A DNA stretch of 64,000 bases from Desulfacinum sp. (lineage in GTDB: Bacteria; Desulfobacterota; Syntrophobacteria; Syntrophobacterales; DSM-9756): contig JACIYN010000018.1 of the NCBI GenBank assembly GCA_014359885.1, positions 1-64,000 on the forward strand. The letters run 5' to 3'. Shown piece after piece: positions 17,587 to 26,276 of the stretch. Under the pieces are notes generated by a model, which had not been told where the DNA came from, did not search any database, and saw nothing but the letters and a program-made list of their open reading frames with translations. Both the position numbers and the translations under genes were made by a program. The first letter of the stretch is position 1, and each line of letters begins with the position of its first letter.

Positions 17587-17680
17587 CCTTTTCCCTCGTC
17601 CCCTTTACCCTCAACCCCTTTAACCGTTAACCATTAACCTTTTGCCTTTTACCTTTAGCCTTAACCTTGGACCTTTTACC
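17587..17680. repeat. heptanucleotide array, pyrimidine strand
   Basis: Units such as GTTAACC ATTAACC TTTTGCC TTTTACC TTTAGCC TTAACC TTGGACC TTTTACC run to 3 bp before the dppB start codon, leaving no recognisable Shine-Dalgarno site for that gene. Confidence 0.85.
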
Positions 17681-17683
17681 TCT

Positions 17684-18610
17684 ATGGGACGCTACATCCT
17701 CAAAAGACTCTGGCACGCCGTCTACGTCATGGTGGGGATCTCCATGATCAGCTTCTTCTTCATCCACCTGTCGGGAGACCCGGTGATGCTCATGCTGCCC
17801 GCCGACGCCTCCCACCAGGAGATCGAGGAGCTGAGGGAACGGTTGGGCTTCAACGATCCCATCCCCGTCCAGTACCTGCGCTTTGCGTCCAACGCGGTCC
17901 GAGGTGACTTCGGCGAATCGCTCTACTACCATGTGCCCGCCATGGAGCTCATCCTGGAGCGGCTGCCGGCCAGCCTGGAGCTGGCGGTGGCGGCCATGGT
18001 GATCGCCTTGGGCGTGGCGGTGCCCATCGGCATCGTGTCGGCGGTGCGCAGAAATTCCCTTTTGGACATGGGCAGCATGCTGGGGGCGCTCCTGGGGCTT
18101 TCCATGCCCCACTTCTGGCTGGGGATCATGCTGATTCTGCTCTTTTCCGTGAAGCTGGGCTGGCTGCCCACGTCCGGACGCGGGTCCTGGGCTCAGCTCA
18201 TCATGCCGTCCCTGGCCCTGGGCATGGGGCTCATGGCCATGTTCGCGCGGCTTACCCGGTCGGTCATGCTGGAAGTCCTGGGCCAGGATTACGTGCGGAC
18301 CGCCCGGGCCAAGGGCCTCAAGGAGCGTCTCGTCATCGGCAAGCACGCCCTCAAGAACGCCCTCATTCCCCTGGTCACCGTGGCGGGCATGCAGTTCGGC
18401 TTTCTCATCGGAGGCACGGTCATCATCGAAACGGTCTTCGCCTGGCCCGGGGTGGGCCGGCTGGTGGTGCAGGCCATCTTCAACCGGGACTACCCGCTGG
18501 TGCAGGCGTGCGTGCTGGTCCTGGCGGTGATCTTTGTGGTGGTGAATCTTTTGGTGGATCTCCTTTACGTTTATTTGGATCCCCGGATCAGTTATCTCGA
18601 GGAAAAATGA
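17684..18610 (+). CDS. dppB: peptide/opine-type ABC transporter permease (DppB-like)
   Basis: An inner-membrane permease of 308 aa starting MGRYILKRLWHAVYVMVGISMISF, the normal DppB N-terminus. The EAA-type loop is LGQDYVRTARAKGLKERLVIGKHALKNALIPLVT. The start codon lies directly after a heptanucleotide array, so there is no visible ribosome site; translation may be weak. Alternative upstream starts in the tracked ORF fall inside the repeat. The gene overlaps dppC by 4 bp (ATGA). About six transmembrane segments are visible. Confidence 0.93.
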   Translation: MGRYILKRLWHAVYVMVGISMISFFFIHLSGDPVMLMLPADASHQEIEELRERLGFNDPIPVQYLRFASNAVRGDFGESLYYHVPAMELILERLPASLELAVAAMVIALGVAVPIGIVSAVRRNSLLDMGSMLGALLGLSMPHFWLGIMLILLFSVKLGWLPTSGRGSWAQLIMPSLALGMGLMAMFARLTRSVMLEVLGQDYVRTARAKGLKERLVIGKHALKNALIPLVTVAGMQFGFLIGGTVIIETVFAWPGVGRLVVQAIFNRDYPLVQACVLVLAVIFVVVNLLVDLLYVYLDPRISYLEEK

Positions 18611-19524
18611 ACAGCGCCAACGCCACATTCCCCACGGTTTTCACGGAAGAAATCCAGCCGCGACTCCGCCTCCTTTGGGAAACGACCCGGGAGGTGGCCC
18701 GGCGTCCCAGCGCCCTGGTGGGAGGGATTCTGCTGCTGGGCATCGTGCTCACCAGCCTTTCTTTTCCGCTCTTTTACGGCGTGGACCCCCTGGAACAGGA
18801 CCTCCTCGCCCGGCTCCAGCCCCCCGCCTGGGAGGAAGGCGGAAGCTGGGAGCATCCGCTGGGAACGGACAACCTGGGCCGGGACATCCTGGCCCGCATT
18901 CTTCACGGCAGCCGCGTTTCCCTCACCGTGGGGTTGAGCGCCGTGCTGGTGGCGGAACTTCTGGGAATCGTCCTGGGCCTCCTCTCCGGCTACTACGGGG
19001 GAAGACTGGACAGCGTCATCATGCGCATCGCCGATGTCTTCATGGCCTATCCCTTCATGCTGCTCACCATTTCGGTGATCGCCGTCCTGGGATCCTCCCT
19101 TTTCAACCTCATCCTGGTGCTGGGCATCTCGGACTGGGTCACCTACGCCCGAACCATCCGGGGCAGCGTGTTGTCGCTCAAGGAAAAGGAGTTCGTGGAG
19201 GCGTCCCGGGCCGTGGGCACCCCGAACCGGGTGATCCTGGTGCGTCACATCCTTCCCAACGTCATCTCCCCCCTGCTGGTGCTGGGCACCCTGCGCGTGG
19301 CCAACATCATCATCTGGGAAAGCGGCCTGTCCTTTCTGGGCATGGGCGCCCCTCCGCCCACGCCCACCTGGGGGCGCATGTTGGCCGAGGGCCGGGTGTA
19401 CATCACGGACGCATGGTGGCTCGTCACCTTCCCGGGGCTCGCCATCATGCTGACCATCCTTTCCATCAACCTGCTGGGAGACGGATTGCGGGATGCGCTG
19501 GACCCGCGGCTTCGAAACATCTGA
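18607..19524 (+). CDS. dppC: peptide/opine-type ABC transporter permease (DppC-like)
   Basis: The second permease, 305 aa from ATG 18607 (MNSANATFPTVFTEEIQPRL), overlapping the dppB stop as ATGA. The motif LGTDNLGRDILARILHGSRVSLTVG and the EAA loop KEKEFVEASRAVGTPNRVILVRHILPNVISPLLVL are diagnostic of DppC/OppC. The ending LLGDGLRDALDPRLRN is typical. It completes the D-F-A-B-C importer and is followed 58 bp later by the saccharopine-dehydrogenase-like gene. Confidence 0.95.
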   Translation: MNSANATFPTVFTEEIQPRLRLLWETTREVARRPSALVGGILLLGIVLTSLSFPLFYGVDPLEQDLLARLQPPAWEEGGSWEHPLGTDNLGRDILARILHGSRVSLTVGLSAVLVAELLGIVLGLLSGYYGGRLDSVIMRIADVFMAYPFMLLTISVIAVLGSSLFNLILVLGISDWVTYARTIRGSVLSLKEKEFVEASRAVGTPNRVILVRHILPNVISPLLVLGTLRVANIIIWESGLSFLGMGAPPPTPTWGRMLAEGRVYITDAWWLVTFPGLAIMLTILSINLLGDGLRDALDPRLRNI

Positions 19525-19582
19525 CTTCCATGAATATACAAGATCACGCGCTATTTATGGGACGGCAGCGGAGGTACCTACC

Positions 19583-20776
19583 ATGAAGATCCTGGTTTTG
19601 GGGGTGGGCTTGCAGGGAAAGGCGGTGCTCCACGATCTGGAAAGATCGGAGCAGGTCCGGGAGATTGTCGCGGCGGACATGAACGCTGAGGCCGCCGAGG
19701 ACCACGTTCGGCGGAAAGGCTACCGAAAGACGACCGTCGTCCATCTGGACGCCACCAGCACGGAGCACCTGGAGCGGCTCCTGCGATCCGTCCGGCCCCA
19801 TGCGGTCATCTGCATGCTGCCGCCCCACTTCGGGTTCAAGGTGGCCGAAGCGGCCGTGGCGTGCGGCGTGCACTTCGTGAGTTCCAGCTACACGGGGGAT
19901 CTCGTCCGCTTGGCGGACGCGGCCCGGTCAGCGGGTGTCACCCTCCTGCCCGAGATGGGCATGGATCCGGGGATCGACCTGGTGCTGTGCAGGCTGGCCT
20001 TGGAAGAGCTGGACCGGGTGCACGGTCTTCATTCCTACGGGGCCGGGGTGCCCGAGCCGGCCTGCGCCGACCACAATCCGCTGCGCTACAAGATCAGCTG
20101 GACCTTCGACGGGGTCCTCAAGGCCTACAAACGCCCGGCCCGCTTCCTGGCGGAGGGCCGGGAGGTACGCGTGGCGGAAGGAAAGGTCTTCCGGCCCGAA
20201 TACGGTCACACGGTGGAGGTTCCCGGGCTGGGAACCCTGGAGGCCTATCCCAACGGGGACGCCGTGGCCTACATGGACACTTTCGGCCTGGGCCGGGAGG
20301 TCCAGGCCATGGGGCGGTTCGCCCTGAGATGGCCGGGCCACAACGCCCTCGTGAACGCCCTGTCCGAGTTGGGCTTCCTGGAAGACGCCCCGGTGGACGT
20401 GGGGGGATGCAGCGTCTCGCCGCGCCAGTTCCTGGTCCATCACCTGACGCCCCGCCTCACCTTCGCCGACGACGAACGGGACGTGGTGATCCTGCTCGCC
20501 CGGGCCTGGGGCCTGAAGGGCGGCGAACCCCGGCGCGTCTCGTACTGGCTCATGGACTACCGGGACTTGGAAACGGGGCTTTTCGCCATGAACCGCACCG
20601 TGGGCTACACGGCCGCCATCGGAGCGCAACTCATCCTGAACGGCACCATCACCAGGCGGGGACTGCTCAACCCGGCCCGGGACGTGCCACCGGACGTCCT
20701 GCTGAGCGAACTTGAAAGGCGGGGCATGACCGTTCAAAAACAGGTGGAAGACCATGGGGCCGGAACCGGCATCTGA
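19583..20776 (+). CDS. saccharopine dehydrogenase / lysine 6-dehydrogenase family oxidoreductase
   Basis: A 397-residue Rossmann-fold enzyme starting MKILVLGVGLQGKAVLHDLERSEQV (nucleotide-binding GxGxxG), with GGAGGTACCTACC before the ATG at 19583. The FVSSSYTGDLVRLADAARSAGVTLLPEMGMDPGIDLVL stretch and the SWTFDGVLKAYKRPARF region match the catalytic domain of saccharopine reductase/lysine dehydrogenase proteins. The reaction is probably NAD(P)-linked oxidation at a secondary amine or amino acid. It is co-oriented with the opine-type transporter, and a lysine-ketoglutarate-reductase-like gene lies at 23463-24785. Whether it uses saccharopine, lysine or another opine is open. Confidence 0.85.
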   Translation: MKILVLGVGLQGKAVLHDLERSEQVREIVAADMNAEAAEDHVRRKGYRKTTVVHLDATSTEHLERLLRSVRPHAVICMLPPHFGFKVAEAAVACGVHFVSSSYTGDLVRLADAARSAGVTLLPEMGMDPGIDLVLCRLALEELDRVHGLHSYGAGVPEPACADHNPLRYKISWTFDGVLKAYKRPARFLAEGREVRVAEGKVFRPEYGHTVEVPGLGTLEAYPNGDAVAYMDTFGLGREVQAMGRFALRWPGHNALVNALSELGFLEDAPVDVGGCSVSPRQFLVHHLTPRLTFADDERDVVILLARAWGLKGGEPRRVSYWLMDYRDLETGLFAMNRTVGYTAAIGAQLILNGTITRRGLLNPARDVPPDVLLSELERRGMTVQKQVEDHGAGTGI

Positions 20777-22157
20777 AACCAGAACCACCGACGTTCTGGC
20801 CGATTTCGCCATCAACCTGGAATCGGACGCCCTTCCGGCGTCCTCCCTGGATGCGGCCAAGAGGTGCGTGCTGGACCTTGTGGGCGCCGCGGCGGCGGGG
20901 GTTTCCAGCCTGCCGGCCCGGGCCGTCCGGCGCGTCTTCGACCGCTATTCCGTTTCAGGCCAGGCCACCGTGTGGTTCCACGGCCTGAAGCACCCGGCGC
21001 CCGCCGTGGCCATGGCCAACAGCGCCGCCGCCAGCGCCCTGGACCTGGACGATGGACACCGGGCGGCCGGAGGGCACCCCGGAGCGGCCATCATCCCGGC
21101 GGCCCTGGCGGTGGGGGAGGAAACCCGGGCTTCGGGAAGGGAACTTCTGGCGGCCGTGGTGGTGGGCTACGAAGTGGCCGTACGCGTGGCGGCCGCACGG
21201 GACTTCGCGGCCCTGGACACCCTGTCCACGGGACGCTGGGCGGCCTACGGAGTGGTGGCGGCCGCGGGAAGACTCCGCCGCCTGTCTTCGCACCATGTGG
21301 CGGAAGCCATGGCGGTGGCCGGCGTGCAGTCTCCCGGGCTTTCCGCCGCCGGATACAGCAAGGTGATGGGAAACAGCGTGAAGGAAGGCATTCCCTGGGC
21401 CACCTTCACGGGCCTGGTGGCGCTGGATCTGGCCGTGGAAGGATACACGGGCCCCACCGACATCCTGGACCACCCGGCCTACTACGATGCGGTGCGGATC
21501 CGGTCGAAGCTGAAGGAATCTTTTGCCATCGAAAGGACCTATTTCAAGCCCTATTCCTGCTGTCGCTGGATCCACAGCGCCGTGGACGCCCTGTCGGACA
21601 TTCTGGCGGAACAGGGCCTGGACCCCGACGGCATCCGGCGGGTACGGGTGGACACCTTCGGCCGGGCGCTCACCCTGAACAACTACCCCGATCCGCCGTC
21701 CCTGGAATCGGCCCAGTACAGCGTGCCGTTTTGCCTGGCCGTGGCGGCCGTGCGGGGCCGGGACGCCCTGCTGCCCCTCAAGGAAGAGACCCTGGGCGAT
21801 GCGGCGGTGGTCGATTTCGCCCGCCGGGTGGAACTGGGCCGGGACGCCGCGCTGGACGCCCTCTTTCCGGCCCACACCCCCGCCCGGGTTACCGTGGAAA
21901 CCACGTCGGGGGCGGTCTTCCAAAAGACCGCGGTGGACCCCCTGGGAGACCCGGACCATCCCTTGTCCAACGAAGCCTTGGAAGAAAAATTCCACCGGCT
22001 CACGGAACCCGTCCTGGATCGGGCGGCCAGGGAATCGGTGGTGCAGGTGGTGCACGGCCTGGACGGCCTCCCCACCCTGGATCCTCTCATGGAACTCATC
22101 GCCAACGAGGCTCCGAAAGGCAGGGAGGCGTCTTCGAACGGGAGGCCCCTGCCGTGA
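20754..22157 (+). CDS. MmgE/PrpD family protein
   Basis: A 467-residue protein of the 2-methylcitrate dehydratase / iminodisuccinate epimerase / cis-aconitate decarboxylase superfamily. Features include the N-terminal FAINLESDALPASSLDAAKRCVLDLVGAAAAG, the NSAAASALDLDDGHRAAGGHPGAAIIPAALAVGEE segment (the DDxH-type conserved area) and YFKPYSCCRWIHSAVDA. The start at 20754 overlaps the preceding gene by 23 bp; later starts are possible. Members act on di- and tricarboxylates, including epimerisation of imino acids, which would fit an opine/N-carboxyalkyl amino acid pathway (inference). Confidence 0.9.
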   Translation: MGPEPASETRTTDVLADFAINLESDALPASSLDAAKRCVLDLVGAAAAGVSSLPARAVRRVFDRYSVSGQATVWFHGLKHPAPAVAMANSAAASALDLDDGHRAAGGHPGAAIIPAALAVGEETRASGRELLAAVVVGYEVAVRVAAARDFAALDTLSTGRWAAYGVVAAAGRLRRLSSHHVAEAMAVAGVQSPGLSAAGYSKVMGNSVKEGIPWATFTGLVALDLAVEGYTGPTDILDHPAYYDAVRIRSKLKESFAIERTYFKPYSCCRWIHSAVDALSDILAEQGLDPDGIRRVRVDTFGRALTLNNYPDPPSLESAQYSVPFCLAVAAVRGRDALLPLKEETLGDAAVVDFARRVELGRDAALDALFPAHTPARVTVETTSGAVFQKTAVDPLGDPDHPLSNEALEEKFHRLTEPVLDRAARESVVQVVHGLDGLPTLDPLMELIANEAPKGREASSNGRPLP

Positions 22158-23065
22158 CACCCCGGGACCGCGTGGAACGGGCCGTCCGCCGTGAGCCCGT
22201 GGACCGCCTGCCGGTGGGGGAGCTCTGCATCGACGAGGCCCTGGCCGACGCCTTCGCACCGTCGCTTCCGCCTGGATTTCCAAGGCGGCGGGCCCTGCTG
22301 CATCACCTGGGCGCGGACCTGGTGTGCCTGCCGCCTCCGGAGCCCCCCCCGGATCCAAACGGGTGTCCCGCCCGGCAGGGGCAGCCGCCGTGGCCGGATC
22401 TTTCTTCCTGGGTCCGGGAGACGGATCTTTTCGTTTTCGTCACGGTAAACGGCCCCTTCGGAGCGGGGTGCCGGGCCCTGGGGTGGATGTCCTTTCTGAC
22501 GGCCTTCGAGAGGGAAACCGAGACCGTCCGGGAAATTTTCGAAGATTCCCTGGAACAGGCCCTGGCCCAAATCCGCCATGCCGCCCATCAGGGGGCCCAC
22601 GGTCTTGTGCTGGCCGATGACATCGCCTACGGGAAGGGACCTTTCGTTTCTCCCGCACGCCTTCGAAAGAGCTATTTCCCTTGGATTTCGCAGGCGGCCT
22701 CCGCCGCAAGGGATGCGGGCCTGACCGTCTTTTTCCATTCGGACGGCAACCTCCATCTGCTCCTCGGGGATCTCGCGGATACCGGCATCCACGGGCTGCA
22801 CTGCCTGGATCCCCGCTCGGACATGGATCTTGCCGCCGTCAAGAAAGAATACGGAGACCGGCTGTGCCTGTGGGGCAACCTGGATCCCGCTTGCCTCACC
22901 GGGGAACCCGTCCGGGAGGAGGTGGAACGGCATGTGGTCGCTCTCCTGCAGTCGGTTCCCGACCGCACCGGCTGGATCTTCGGAACCACCAGCGGCCTCT
23001 TTTCCGGCATGGATCTGGACGCGGTCTCGTGGGCCTACCAGGTGGTGCGTTCCTTCCGTCCGTAA
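22154..23065 (+). CDS. uroporphyrinogen decarboxylase (URO-D) superfamily protein
   Basis: The tracked 733-aa ORF is mostly a shadow of the upstream gene; the real gene starts at GTG 22154 (VTPRDRVERAVRREPVDRLPVGE) with GGGAGGCCCCTGCC upstream and a GTGA overlap with the previous stop, giving 303 aa. The C-terminal half FHSDGNLHLLLGDLADTGIHGLHCL...YGDRLCLWGNLD is typical of the MtaA/CmuA/UroD-like methyltransferase branch, not heme biosynthesis. Such proteins often move methyl groups to or from corrinoid or CoM. No corrinoid protein is adjacent, so the role in this catabolic operon is unknown. Confidence 0.85.
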   Translation: MTPRDRVERAVRREPVDRLPVGELCIDEALADAFAPSLPPGFPRRRALLHHLGADLVCLPPPEPPPDPNGCPARQGQPPWPDLSSWVRETDLFVFVTVNGPFGAGCRALGWMSFLTAFERETETVREIFEDSLEQALAQIRHAAHQGAHGLVLADDIAYGKGPFVSPARLRKSYFPWISQAASAARDAGLTVFFHSDGNLHLLLGDLADTGIHGLHCLDPRSDMDLAAVKKEYGDRLCLWGNLDPACLTGEPVREEVERHVVALLQSVPDRTGWIFGTTSGLFSGMDLDAVSWAYQVVRSFRP

Positions 23066-23462
23066 GCCAACCCAAGGCGGCCCCGATCCCTGCAGCGATC
23101 GGAAAAACTCAGCCGGAGCGATCCCTTTCCATGAAACGCGGCCAGTGGGAGCCATTAGTCATTCGTCCCCACGAGGGCCTGCTTTTCAGGGTGCGCTTCA
23201 TCCTTCGTTGCCGCGGCCCCGTCCGTAAAGGGCGATAATTTTTTATCACCGTGCACTTGGCGGGCGGGGATAAACCCCGCCCCTACCCGAAAGGTCGATC
23301 CCTTCTGGTGCGCAATTCCCGGCCGCCGGATAGGCCATCGCGTATTTCCTGTTACTGCATGGAGTTGCGATGACCCCTTCCGCGGGGCTGAAGCCCCGCG
23401 GCTACGAAGAGAAAGGAAATTCTCCGGCCTCTTGAGGCGGAGGAACATTCTCGGACAAGCCC
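23066..23462. other. repeat-filled convergent intergenic region
   Basis: No gene is seen. It holds a decayed D-like element (about 23130-23240), a P2 palindrome (23260-23286) and a 5'-truncated module A (about 23310-23462) whose right terminus reaches the stop codon of the convergent LKR-like gene. Confidence 0.75.
23310..23462. repeat. compound element module A, partial (right part)
   Basis: It has GGATAGGCCATCGCGTATTTCCTGTTACTGCATGG, the CCGCGGGGCTGAAGCCCCGCGG hairpin and the terminus TTCTCGGACAAGCCC, but lacks the GCAGCCCTTTAGGGCTGC hairpin half. Confidence 0.8.
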
Positions 23463-24785
23463 TTAGGCCAGAAACGGCTTCAGGTAGGCATAGTCGGGCG
23501 TGAACTCTCCCCGGTGGACGATGAGGGCCGGCTTGAGCGGGTCGGGGAGGGCGGCGGGCGCCCCGGGATCGTTCAGGTCCAGCCGGCAAAGATCCGGAAG
23601 AAACGGCATCAGCGCCTTTCCGAAATCTTCCGACGCCTCCCTGGGGAATTCGCACGGCAGGTTGTCCACGGCCATGATGACCGGGCCGCGGCCCCCCTCC
23701 ATGCCGTCCAGCAAGCCATCCGTTTCCACGTCGTAAACGTAGCAGGGATCGGACGGGCTGGTGGCCTTCCGGGTCACGGCGATGGAACCTTCGATATCGC
23801 AGGTGATGTCTCCGATAACCTGGAGCTTGGCCTTCGGATGGGCATAGACTTCCCGGAGGTTTTCCGCCGTCACCAGCACCGGATACCGCGGATCCCAGTA
23901 GATGGCGTTGATAAGCACGGTCAAGTGGGGAAGGTAGGGCGCCAGGGCCGGCCGGTACTTTTCGGGATGCGCGTAGTAGTCCTGCAGGTCGAAGGGGCCG
24001 CCGTCGGAACGCCGCACCGTGTCCTTTTCCTCGAAGACCACCACGTGGAGCATCCGGCGGGATGCTTCGGCCACCGCACCGGAAAGGAGATCCCGGGGCT
24101 TCCATCGGCGGACGGGAAAGCAGGCGTCCAGGACTTCCAAGGCGCCGCGCGCCACGTTCCCATAGCCCAGCACGCCGATCACCACGGGCCCCAGACTTTC
24201 CGGAACTCCGTTCTTTTCCAGGGCCGCCGCGGCCTCTTCCTTGAGGCGGTCCAGGGCGTTTTCCAGGGTTTTATATCGGTAGGGCTGCTGAACTGAGAGG
24301 AAGGGATTGAGCCCAGGATCGCATCCTTTCCAGGCCAGGCGGCGCCCCAGGGCGTGGAGGGATTCGATCATGCCGGCCAGGCCCGCGTAGCGGCCGAAAA
24401 GCACCAGGCGGCGCCCGGCGGAGTCCACGATCCGCTCATAGTCCATGAGATGGGCCCCGGCGCCCATGAGGGCCCGGAGCATGGCCATGTTGTAGGATTG
24501 GCCCTTGATGGTGTGGGAAAAGAAGACGTAGAGGGTCCCCGGGCGAAAGAGGGAGGCGGGCATTTCCTTGACGCCCAGAACGATCCGGCACGGAGAGAGG
24601 TCCTCCTGGACGAGGGCTCCCGCTTCCCGGTAGGCGCCGTCCGGGAAAACCCGAAGTTCCGAAGGTTGCACGATCACCGAAAGGCCGTGGTCCCGAATGA
24701 GGCTCCCCACCTGTTCCGGGGTGAGGGGCACCCGCCGTTCCCACTGGTTCTTGTCTTCCCGCCGAATCCCCAAGGCAACGCTCAT
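23463..24785 (-). CDS. lysine-ketoglutarate reductase (LOR/AASS N-domain)-like protein
   Basis: A 440-residue protein of the alanine dehydrogenase/PNT superfamily. The start VALGIRREDKNQWERRVPLTPEQV is strikingly like the N-terminus of eukaryotic AASS/LKR (VLGIRREDxNxWERRxPLxP). Further matches are the QPS...FPDGAYREAGALVQEDLSPC region, LYVFFSHTIKGQSYNMAML, LMDYERIVD, the Rossmann motif VLGYGNVARGALEVL and VLINAIYWDPRYPVLVT. Predicted activity is NADPH-linked condensation of lysine and 2-oxoglutarate to saccharopine, or the reverse. It is encoded alone and converges on the UroD-like gene. A general amino acid dehydrogenase role is the main alternative. Confidence 0.87.
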   Translation of the reverse strand: MSVALGIRREDKNQWERRVPLTPEQVGSLIRDHGLSVIVQPSELRVFPDGAYREAGALVQEDLSPCRIVLGVKEMPASLFRPGTLYVFFSHTIKGQSYNMAMLRALMGAGAHLMDYERIVDSAGRRLVLFGRYAGLAGMIESLHALGRRLAWKGCDPGLNPFLSVQQPYRYKTLENALDRLKEEAAAALEKNGVPESLGPVVIGVLGYGNVARGALEVLDACFPVRRWKPRDLLSGAVAEASRRMLHVVVFEEKDTVRRSDGGPFDLQDYYAHPEKYRPALAPYLPHLTVLINAIYWDPRYPVLVTAENLREVYAHPKAKLQVIGDITCDIEGSIAVTRKATSPSDPCYVYDVETDGLLDGMEGGRGPVIMAVDNLPCEFPREASEDFGKALMPFLPDLCRLDLNDPGAPAALPDPLKPALIVHRGEFTPDYAYLKPFLA

Positions 24786-25105
24786 TCCGTCCCAACCTCC
24801 CTTTGCAGCATCCTTCCATCAAAGAAGGGGCGGAGGATGATCCGCCCCGGAGAAAAAGATAACCGAACTGCACGATTCTATCTCATTGTGCGGTCCTGAC
24901 GGGCGGGCCTAAAGCCCGCCCCTACCATAAACTTTGCCCCCGATTTCCCGGCCCTCGCGCTCCCGGGCATGGAAGTGGAGGCACCATCCAATCGGGCGTT
25001 TCGTTTGTCAAGGGATAAGAACCGTTTTGAAGGCCATGGCAATTCGGCCGCTCAATCCGGTTGGCCAAAAGGAAGGCCGCGGAGATATGGGGGTGGGCCT
25101 TGGTG
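24786..25105. other. intergenic region with two small hairpins
   Basis: No gene is seen in this 320-bp gap. It holds GGGGCGGA-GGATGA-TCCGCCCC (24827-24848) and a P2-type palindrome GGGCGGGCCTAAAGCCCGCCC (24901-24921). Confidence 0.7.
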
Positions 25106-25513
25106 TCACCTTGCGAGGACAACGCCCGCCGAGACCGGTTTCGTTTTTCCCACCTTCGAGGTCGCCTTGTCCCAAAAGGATACATAGCCCGTTATGCGGT
25201 AGGTACCCGGTCTACCTGTGTGAAGCATGAAGACCACCTCACCCGACTGGGGATCGACGCGGGTGGGTTCATAGGCATAAGGCCCCTCTCCATTCCAGAA
25301 AAAATGCCCTTGGAGAATGTCCACCTTTTCAAGGCCTACACAGTGCATGACGGCCGGGTAGGGTGACTTGGTGCTGACCGTTTCGGGAATGGTCAGCTTT
25401 TTGACGGCAAATCCCGATGTTCCTGTTTCTGATGTGGTGGCACATCCCAAGATTAGCGCGCCGAAGACCACCACCAGCAAAAGACCTCCCAAGGACTTGG
25501 CCGACCGACTCAT
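25106..25513 (-). CDS. small lipoprotein of unknown function
   Basis: A 135-residue protein with a type II signal sequence: MSRSAKSLGGLLLVVVFGALILGC, where ILGC is the lipobox and the Cys at about residue 24 would be lipidated. It has a perfect AAAGGAGGTGCC ribosome site. The mature part has no domain I recognise. Beta-rich segments (GEVVFMLHTGRPGTYRITGYVSFWDKA) suggest an Ig-like or beta-sandwich fold. No operon partner; the RAYT gene lies 50 bp upstream on the same strand. Confidence 0.8.
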   Translation of the reverse strand: MSRSAKSLGGLLLVVVFGALILGCATTSETGTSGFAVKKLTIPETVSTKSPYPAVMHCVGLEKVDILQGHFFWNGEGPYAYEPTRVDPQSGEVVFMLHTGRPGTYRITGYVSFWDKATSKVGKTKPVSAGVVLAR

Positions 25514-25563
25514 GGCACCTCCTTTTCTCTCCTGCTTTGCCTTTTCCCGGACGGTCCCTTCGA

Positions 25564-26241
25564 TCAGCGGAAATGATCTCCAGGGAAATCATCCTCACCC
25601 ATGCCTTGCACCTTCTCTTTGCCAACCTTCGACAGCGCATTGGGATTTTCCGGATCCAAGTCCCAGCGGATCGGGTTGTCCCGAATGTATTCCCGGATTT
25701 GCTGCAGGGATTGGTCGTTTCGGATGACGTGTTCGTAGTAGTTCCGCTGCCAGACGGTTCGAATGTTTGTGTTTTGTCGAAACCACTTGGTAACGCCGAT
25801 CTTGAAGCCACGCACGACGGATCCCACGGTCTTTGATGTTCCGCGAGCTCGCGACATGCCATTACCCTGTAGGGGCGAATGATTATTCGCCCCTACAGGT
25901 TCACGCTGTGCCCGTGTGCCACGGACGATCCACAGAATGCCATGCAGGTGGTTCGGCATCACCACGTATTGATCCAGCCGAACCTGCGGAAAATGGCCGG
26001 GAATATCCAGCCAGCACCGCTCTGCAACCCTTCCGGCGGCGTTCAACACCATCCGGCCATCCTCCACCCTACCGAACAGGGGAATCTTCCGGTGGGTGCA
26101 GAGGGTCACAAAATAGGCGCCCGGCCGGGAATAATCGTATCCGGGCAGCCGCATCGGCCGACGTCTGTGCCTGGTGTGATCAGAAGTCCGCATCCCCATC
26201 TGCTCGAAGGGAATCCCACTATTCGGATCGGTTGCTTCCAT
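25564..26241 (-). CDS. REP-associated tyrosine transposase (RAYT, Y1_Tnp family) with an in-frame palindrome
   Basis: A 225-residue HUH single-strand transposase related to IS200/IS605 TnpA. The HUH motif is VVMPNHLHGILW and the catalytic Tyr lies in VWQRNYYEHVIRN; EYIRDNPIRWDLDPENP is the usual C-terminal motif. Residues around EPVGANNHSPLQGNG are encoded by a perfect P1 palindrome (25866-25899) that interrupts a loop without breaking the frame. A second P1 copy lies 36 bp upstream. RAYTs are single-copy domesticated-like genes that mobilise REP palindromes, so this is the likely enzyme for the P1 family. Activity with the insert is untested. Confidence 0.92.
   Translation of the reverse strand: MEATDPNSGIPFEQMGMRTSDHTRHRRRPMRLPGYDYSRPGAYFVTLCTHRKIPLFGRVEDGRMVLNAAGRVAERCWLDIPGHFPQVRLDQYVVMPNHLHGILWIVRGTRAQREPVGANNHSPLQGNGMSRARGTSKTVGSVVRGFKIGVTKWFRQNTNIRTVWQRNYYEHVIRNDQSLQQIREYIRDNPIRWDLDPENPNALSKVGKEKVQGMGEDDFPGDHFR
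25866..25899. repeat. P1 palindrome inside the RAYT coding sequence
   Basis: CCTGTAGGGGCGAATGATTATTCGCCCCTACAGG-type perfect palindrome. It is read in frame in the RAYT gene. Confidence 0.92.
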
Positions 26242-26276
26242 GCGCGTTCCAAAGAAACTGACGGAATATCATGGTC

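Noticed and set aside
20864-22153. First 430 codons of the 733-aa plus-strand ORF
   Set aside because: Shadow of the MmgE/PrpD gene in another frame; low-complexity Gly/Pro/Arg composition. Only the part from 22154 is a real gene.
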